The position numbers and the translations under genes are program-made. DNA of 64,000 bases, taken from the NCBI RefSeq assembly GCF_018476525.1, contig NZ_JAHCST010000029.1, forward strand, positions 35,348 through 99,347, in the 5' to 3' direction. Numbering within the stretch: the stretch's first letter is position 1; each line of letters opens with the position of its first letter. This DNA comes from Acrocarpospora catenulata (GTDB lineage: Bacteria; Actinomycetota; Actinomycetes; Streptosporangiales; Streptosporangiaceae). Shown here piece after piece: positions 59,438 through 64,000 of the stretch. The notes under the pieces were generated by a model. It was not told the origin of the DNA and made no database searches. It was given only the letters and a program-made list of their open reading frames with translations.

Positions 59438-61225
59438 TCAGCCGTGCCGTCCCCAGTGCAGCAGCCACCAGGTGTCCTTGTCGCCGGATATTTCGGCGAA
59501 CGGGCGGACGGATCGGCCGCGGAGGTCGACGATCGTGACCGTCCAGGGCTGCGGGGTGGTGTTGTAGACGAGCAGGTGGTCCTCGTTGAACCAGCCCCAC
59601 GTGTGCGCTCCGGTGGGCAGCGGGAACGTGGCCCTGGTCGCGCCGGTGGCGGCGTCCACCACGCAGACGGAGGTGGCGGGGCGGGCGCAGAGTGCCGCCA
59701 GCAGGCGGCCGGAAGGGGAGAAGTCGACGTCGGAGGCGTCGGCGTGGCGCAGGTCGGTCAAGGTACGCCGGACGGTGCCGTCCGGGGCGTACACGCGCAG
59801 GCCGTCCGGGGCGGCCGACAGGACCGACCCGTCGGGGGTCCACTGGAAGTCGCCGAGGTCCTTGGTGTCGTCGAGGGTGGTGACGGTCGTCGCGCGGGTG
59901 TCCACCTCGACCACCGCGAAGCCTCTGACCTGGTTGTTCTCGCTCTCGTAGAGGGTGAGCAGCACCCGCTCGCCGTCGCGGGACCAGGCCGGCGTGCGGA
60001 CCAGCAGCGGGAGGTCCACGGTCGGGATGGTGTGCTTCGCGCCGCTTGCCCGGTCGGTGATCTGGAGTACGTTGCCGTCCCCGACCGAGCCCGGATTGCG
60101 GTAGACGGCGGCGATCGTCGTACCGTCCGGGGAGACCACCGGATCGCGGAAGTCCGCCTGCCGCTCGAAGGTGTCGGTCCCCGGCACCCGGATGTACGTG
60201 GGCACCCGCAACTGCGTCTCCCGCACCAGGAACGTCGTCAGCTTGACGGGGTCGCTCGCATGCTCGTGGAAGACGGCCCGCAACGCCGGGACCTCGACTG
60301 CCCGGGTGTCCTGGGCGGGCGGGCCGGACAACCGCAACTCGACCGGCGGAGGCGGCCGGGTCAGCAACACGACGGTGGTGGCGGTGATCGCCACAGCCCC
60401 GAGGGCCACGGCCACCGCCGCCCGCCGGCGCCGCCGTCGTGGCGGCTCGGCCGGTTGGGCGGCCTCCGACCCGAGCAGCCGGAGCAGCACGTCACCGGCC
60501 CGGGGCCGCGCCGCCGGATCCTTGTTCAGGCACGCGGCCACCAGCTCCCGGAGATCCCCGTCCAGATCCCCCAGATCGGGTTCCCCGCGAAGAATGCGGT
60601 TCAACACGGCCGGTACGGCATCCGCCCCGAACGCCGGATACCCCGACGCCGCGAACACCATCGTCGACCCCCAGGCGAACATGTCCGCCGCGGGCCCGGG
60701 CGGCGTCTCGCGCAGTTGCTCCGGCGCCATGTAGGCGGGTGTCCCCAGCGGCCCCTCGGAGGTCGCCTCCGCGTTCACCACCCGGGCGATCCCGAAGTCG
60801 ATCACCCGCGGCCCGTCCCGGCTGAGCAGCACGTTGGCCGGTTTGAAGTCCCGGTGCACCACCCCCGCCTGGTGGATGGCGGCCAGCGCGGTCACCGTCC
60901 CGGCCGCCAGCCGCCGCAACTCGGCCCCGCGCAGGGGGCCTCGCTCCCGGACCGCCTCCAGCAGGGTCGGCCCCGCCACGTACTCGCTGACGATGTACGG
61001 CACCCCGTCGGCCGTACCCGACTCCAGGACCTGCGCGGTGCAGAAGGACGCCACGTCCGGCAGCACCTCGGCTTCGCGCAGGAAGCGGGTGACCGAGCCC
61101 TCGTCGGCCACCGCGTGCAGCACCTTGACCGCCACCTGGCGGCCGGACTCGCTCTCGGCCAGGTACACGACGCCCTGCCCGCCGGCGCCCAGCCGGCGGA
61201 TGACGGTGTACGACCCGATCCTCAT
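59438..61225 (-). CDS. Membrane Ser/Thr protein kinase with extracellular beta-propeller
   Basis: 595 residues. The kinase domain is complete: glycine loop LGAGGQGVVYLA, Lys34 (VAVKVL), HRDFKPAN with Asp126, DFG at 143-145 and APE (YMAPEQL). A juxtamembrane basic run and one helix (AAVAVALGAVAITATTVVLL, about 268-288) connect to WD40-like/PD40 repeats (VVSPDGTTIAAVYR, AWSRDGERVLLTLY, QWTPDGSVL, DFSPSGRLLAAL). The propeller probably senses an extracellular ligand. The start overlaps the stop of the upstream pseudokinase gene by 4 nt. Confidence 0.93.
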   Translation of the reverse strand: MRIGSYTVIRRLGAGGQGVVYLAESESGRQVAVKVLHAVADEGSVTRFLREAEVLPDVASFCTAQVLESGTADGVPYIVSEYVAGPTLLEAVRERGPLRGAELRRLAAGTVTALAAIHQAGVVHRDFKPANVLLSRDGPRVIDFGIARVVNAEATSEGPLGTPAYMAPEQLRETPPGPAADMFAWGSTMVFAASGYPAFGADAVPAVLNRILRGEPDLGDLDGDLRELVAACLNKDPAARPRAGDVLLRLLGSEAAQPAEPPRRRRRRAAVAVALGAVAITATTVVLLTRPPPPVELRLSGPPAQDTRAVEVPALRAVFHEHASDPVKLTTFLVRETQLRVPTYIRVPGTDTFERQADFRDPVVSPDGTTIAAVYRNPGSVGDGNVLQITDRASGAKHTIPTVDLPLLVRTPAWSRDGERVLLTLYESENNQVRGFAVVEVDTRATTVTTLDDTKDLGDFQWTPDGSVLSAAPDGLRVYAPDGTVRRTLTDLRHADASDVDFSPSGRLLAALCARPATSVCVVDAATGATRATFPLPTGAHTWGWFNEDHLLVYNTTPQPWTVTIVDLRGRSVRPFAEISGDKDTWWLLHWGRHG

Positions 61226-63099
61226 TTCCTGGTGAAGAACAGCTGGGTGAACCCGTCCGGGGAGTTGTTCAGTTCGGCCAGCACGCGGACGGGCTTGCCG
61301 GTCAGGTCGATGACCTCCACCGTGTAGACGCCCCCGTCCTGGTGGCCGATGATCAGGTGGGTCTCGTCGTACCAGCCGATCAGCCCGCCCTTCCTGCCGG
61401 GCACCGTGCCGCGCCGTTCACCGGTGGCCGCGTCCCAGAGGCAGGCGGCCAAGGTCTCCTCGCAGCCGCTGGTCATCAGGGTGCGGCCGGAGGGGGAGTA
61501 CCAGTCCCAGCCGGTCACCTTGCCCACCCAGTGCATCGACCAGGTGAGCCGGCCGGACAGGTCGCGGAGGCTGAGGCCGTACCGCTCCTCGGGGGTGATG
61601 TACAACGAGGCCACGCCCTTGCCGTCGGGTGTCCAGCCGACGGCCGGCATGGACGCCAGGCGCATCTCCTCCGGCAGCGCCAGGAACTGGGCGATGTCCT
61701 CGGGGTTGGCGGTCTCCACCACGGTGGCCTTGCGGGCGACCGGGTCGACGGTCATGAAGCCGAGCGGGTACGTCCGCTGCGCGGTCTCGCTGTGCCAGAG
61801 GGTGAGCAGCAGGGTGCGGCCGTCGGGGGACCAGAGCGGGTAGTGCGCGGTGACCGGGGAGTTCACGGTCGGCACGCTGAAGGTGGCGCCGCTGGTCCTG
61901 TCGGTGAAGACCACGTCCAGGCGGTCCCGTTCGGCCAGGTAGAACTCGTTGAGGGTGGCCAGCCACCGCCCGTCCGGGGAGGCGACCGCCACGTCGTGGT
62001 CCTTGCCCGCCCGCGTGTACGTGGCGCCGTTCAGGACGTACGGGATGGTCTGACCGTCGGCCTGGGTCAGCCGGTAGGAGCTGAGCCGGAGGGGATCGTC
62101 CGGATGCTGGTACAGGGTGCCGCCGGAGTCCGGGAGCGCGACCTCCGTCAGCCCCGTGGTCGGCACCACCGAGGAGGTGGCCACCGGGGCGGCGGCGGGG
62201 CTGCTCGGCGCGGCGGTGGCCGCCGCGGGTGCGGTCGGCGGCGGCGTGAGCAGGTAGCCGCCCGCCCCCGCCACCAGGGCCAGCCCTATTCCGGCCGCCA
62301 CCAGCAGGCCCACGCGGGAGCGGCGTTTCGGCGGCGGTGACGGCGTCGGGGCGGTGGGCTCGGGCAGCGCGGTGTCCAGCGTGCCGGAGTGGCCCAGCAG
62401 CCGGAGCAGGGCCTCCTCCGCGGTCGGCCGCTCGGCCGGGTCGGGGGCCAGGCAGTCGGCCACCAGGTCGCGGAGCGGCCCGGTCAGCGAGCCGAGGTCG
62501 GCGGCGCCGTAGGAGAGCCGCCGATCGTGCTCGGCGTCGAAGGGCGCCGTCCCGGTGGCGGCGAAGACCATCATGGCGGCCCAGGCGAACACGTCCGCGG
62601 CGGGGCCCTCTTCCTCCTCCGGCCGCCGCCAGACGTCCTCGTCGAACGCGGTGACCGGCCGGGTCCGGTCGGGGTTGAGCAGCCGGGGGCCGTCCGGGCC
62701 GAGCACCACCTTGGCGGGCCGTACCCGGCCGTGGTGCAGGTTGGCGCGGTGCAGCGCGGCGAGCGCGGTGGCGGTGGCGATGGCCAGCCGGTGCAGCGCG
62801 GTCCCGGCGAGCGGGCCGCGCTCGGCCACCTCCTCCGCCAGGGTCGGGCCCGCCACGTACTCGCTGACCACGTAGTCGCGGCCGACGTCCAGGATGTGCG
62901 CGGTGCCGACGGCGGCGGTCTCCCAGATCCGGGCCACCGCGTCCCGGGCGCGGCTGTCCAGCGGCTTGGCCAGCCGCCGCAGCGTGACCCGCTCGCCGGT
63001 GGGCGACTCGGCCAGGTAGACCCCGGGCAGCCGGCCGAGTAGCGGGTACGGCCCGAGGCGCTCCGGATCCTGGGGTTCCAGAGGGAGGACGGGGGGCAT
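61222..63099 (-). CDS. Pseudokinase with transmembrane helix and beta-propeller
   Basis: 625 residues with the same architecture as the kinase gene it overlaps. In the kinase domain the glycine loop is reduced to LLGRLPGVYLA, the ATP-binding Lys is Arg41, HRDFKPAN has become HHGRVRPAK (no catalytic Asp), and DFG is replaced by N-P-D at 142-144. Every catalytic position is therefore changed, while YVVSEYVAGPTLAEEV and the C-lobe are kept. A helix (VGLLVAAGIGLALVAGAGGYLL) and PD40 repeats (VASPDGRWLATL, LWSPDGRTLLLTLW, GWTPDGKGVASLY) follow. Likely an allosteric partner of the active kinase. Confidence 0.88.
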   Translation of the reverse strand: MPPVLPLEPQDPERLGPYPLLGRLPGVYLAESPTGERVTLRRLAKPLDSRARDAVARIWETAAVGTAHILDVGRDYVVSEYVAGPTLAEEVAERGPLAGTALHRLAIATATALAALHRANLHHGRVRPAKVVLGPDGPRLLNPDRTRPVTAFDEDVWRRPEEEEGPAADVFAWAAMMVFAATGTAPFDAEHDRRLSYGAADLGSLTGPLRDLVADCLAPDPAERPTAEEALLRLLGHSGTLDTALPEPTAPTPSPPPKRRSRVGLLVAAGIGLALVAGAGGYLLTPPPTAPAAATAAPSSPAAAPVATSSVVPTTGLTEVALPDSGGTLYQHPDDPLRLSSYRLTQADGQTIPYVLNGATYTRAGKDHDVAVASPDGRWLATLNEFYLAERDRLDVVFTDRTSGATFSVPTVNSPVTAHYPLWSPDGRTLLLTLWHSETAQRTYPLGFMTVDPVARKATVVETANPEDIAQFLALPEEMRLASMPAVGWTPDGKGVASLYITPEERYGLSLRDLSGRLTWSMHWVGKVTGWDWYSPSGRTLMTSGCEETLAACLWDAATGERRGTVPGRKGGLIGWYDETHLIIGHQDGGVYTVEVIDLTGKPVRVLAELNNSPDGFTQLFFTRK

Positions 63100-63105
63100 C
63101 GCGGG

Positions 63106-64000
63106 TCAGCTCCTGGTGTAGTACAGCAGCAGATCGTCGGTGTCGTCCTTGGCCGCGATCTCGGCCAGGACGCGCTGGGGGCGGCCGCGGAGGTCCATGG
63201 CCACGATCTTGTGGGTCTTCTCGCGCGGGTCGGCGACGATCAGGTGCGCGTCGTCGTACCAGCCGTAGAGCAGGGCGTTCTGGTAGAAGACGGCGACGGA
63301 GGCTTGGCGGACCCCGGTGGCGGTGTCCCACGCGCAGAAACTTCCGCCGCTGGGGCAGAACGTCACGAACCGCTGTCCGGACGGGGAGTACATGCGGCGG
63401 CCGTAGGTCTCGCCGACCCAGTGCAGCAGTTTCTGCCCGGACCCGTCCAGGCCGCGTACGCGCAGCCCGTGGCGCTTCCCGGCGCGGTAGCCGATCACCA
63501 CGCCGGACCCGTCGGGCAGCCAGGCGTAGTGGCCCTCGCCCTCGGTGGTCTCGTCGTCGGTGTCCACATGGGTGGTCTTCCTGGCGACCGGATCCACCAG
63601 CAGGAAGCCGCTCGGCGTCTCGTCCTTGGTCACCGCGGTCAGCAGCAGCTGTTTCCCGTCCCGGGACCAGGTCGGGCGCAGGACGCCGCCGTAGGGGGTC
63701 AGGTCCACCGCGTAATCGCCGACCACCAGCGCCGCCGGGGTGAACAGCGCCAGGGTCCGGCCGTCGGGGGAGAGCGCGGGTTCGGCGTTCTTGATCGATA
63801 ACTTGGTGAACTCGGCGCCGTCCCGGACGTAGGTGTCCGCGCCGACCCGGTAGGCGGTGAGCCTGGTCGGGTCGGCGGGGTTCTCCAGCAGCGTCATGTC
63901 CAGCCCGGGCACCTCGACCCGGGAGGTCGGCGGCGCGGGGGGCGGCGGCTCCGCCGAGGCGGCGACCGTGCTCACCCCCGCCGCCGTGGCCGTGCTCGCC
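63106..64000 (-). CDS. Third kinase/beta-propeller paralogue, C-terminal part (runs off the window)
   Basis: The frame is open to the right edge, where an Ala/Thr/Val-rich stretch looks like the end of a membrane helix. The visible part is a propeller with ALSPDGRTLALF, TWSRDGKQLLLTAV, AWLPDGSGVVIGYR and MYSPSGQRFVTF, and ends VLAEIAAKDDTDDLLLYYTRS, the same pattern as the other two paralogues. Whether the missing N-terminus is a kinase or a pseudokinase cannot be seen. Its stop is 6 nt before the pseudokinase start, so three genes form one operon. Confidence 0.8.
   Translation of the reverse strand, partial: ASTATAAGVSTVAASAEPPPPAPPTSRVEVPGLDMTLLENPADPTRLTAYRVGADTYVRDGAEFTKLSIKNAEPALSPDGRTLALFTPAALVVGDYAVDLTPYGGVLRPTWSRDGKQLLLTAVTKDETPSGFLLVDPVARKTTHVDTDDETTEGEGHYAWLPDGSGVVIGYRAGKRHGLRVRGLDGSGQKLLHWVGETYGRRMYSPSGQRFVTFCPSGGSFCAWDTATGVRQASVAVFYQNALLYGWYDDAHLIVADPREKTHKIVAMDLRGRPQRVLAEIAAKDDTDDLLLYYTRS

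Overview
The window is high-G+C actinomycete chromosome, most likely from the order Streptosporangiales (Nonomuraea/Streptosporangium type). This is inferred from strong GC bias at third codon positions, many GTG starts, several leaderless genes with TANNNT boxes just before the start codon, two DasR-type operators in a pts cluster, the prfB-ftsE-ftsX-smpB-ssrA order, a 180-kDa-class NAD-glutamate dehydrogenase, and many secreted proteins with ricin-type lectin modules. No tRNA, rRNA, CRISPR array, intact insertion sequence or prophage was recognised. All calls are from reading the sequence; no database search was run.

Layout. 1-2989: end of a SIS-domain sugar isomerase/deaminase gene, then PTS EIIB, EIIA, HPr and EI, with two DasR-like operators around the ptsH promoter. 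3090-9049: a NagZ-like lipoprotein, three HAD hydrolases with non-canonical catalytic motifs, a DUF6912-like protein and acetoacetyl-CoA synthetase. 9111-11012: a large P-loop protein. 11013-17730: an envelope redox block (flavin oxidase, NuoF-ferredoxin fusion, di-heme-type membrane protein, a DUF1996 protein carrying a long Gln/Asn tract, DUF4142 protein) divergent from an ECF sigma factor with a very short zinc-finger anti-sigma. 17731-18146 holds a remnant of a tryptophan 2,3-dioxygenase-like gene. 18147-30296: glutamate dehydrogenase, a lipoprotein, prfB, ftsEX, smpB, a penicillin-binding-like lipoprotein that has lost its catalytic motifs, and tmRNA.

30297-45151 is more accessory: a secreted beta-helix/CBM13 protein, two small lipoproteins, two copies of a GC-rich intergenic repeat, a GNAT acetyltransferase, a two-gene module of a P-loop ATPase and a multi-pass membrane patatin phospholipase (candidate defence or membrane-stress system), an M14 carboxypeptidase and a SARP/NB-ARC regulator. 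45152-55981 is a tightly coupled ten-gene operon: class III aminotransferase, NAD-sugar epimerase, UbiA prenyltransferase resembling decaprenyl-phosphate phosphoribosyltransferase, three membrane-tethered GT2 glycosyltransferases, a flippase-like membrane protein, a class I methyltransferase-like protein and two membrane-anchored EEP-fold proteins, of which one keeps and one has lost the catalytic residues. It looks like a lipid-linked surface glycoconjugate pathway that I cannot match to a described one. 55989-64000: an ECF sigma factor with a CU044_5270-like membrane protein, a streptogrisin-type protease with CBM13 behind a LacI-type palindrome, and three tandem kinase/beta-propeller paralogues, one an active-looking kinase and one a clear pseudokinase.
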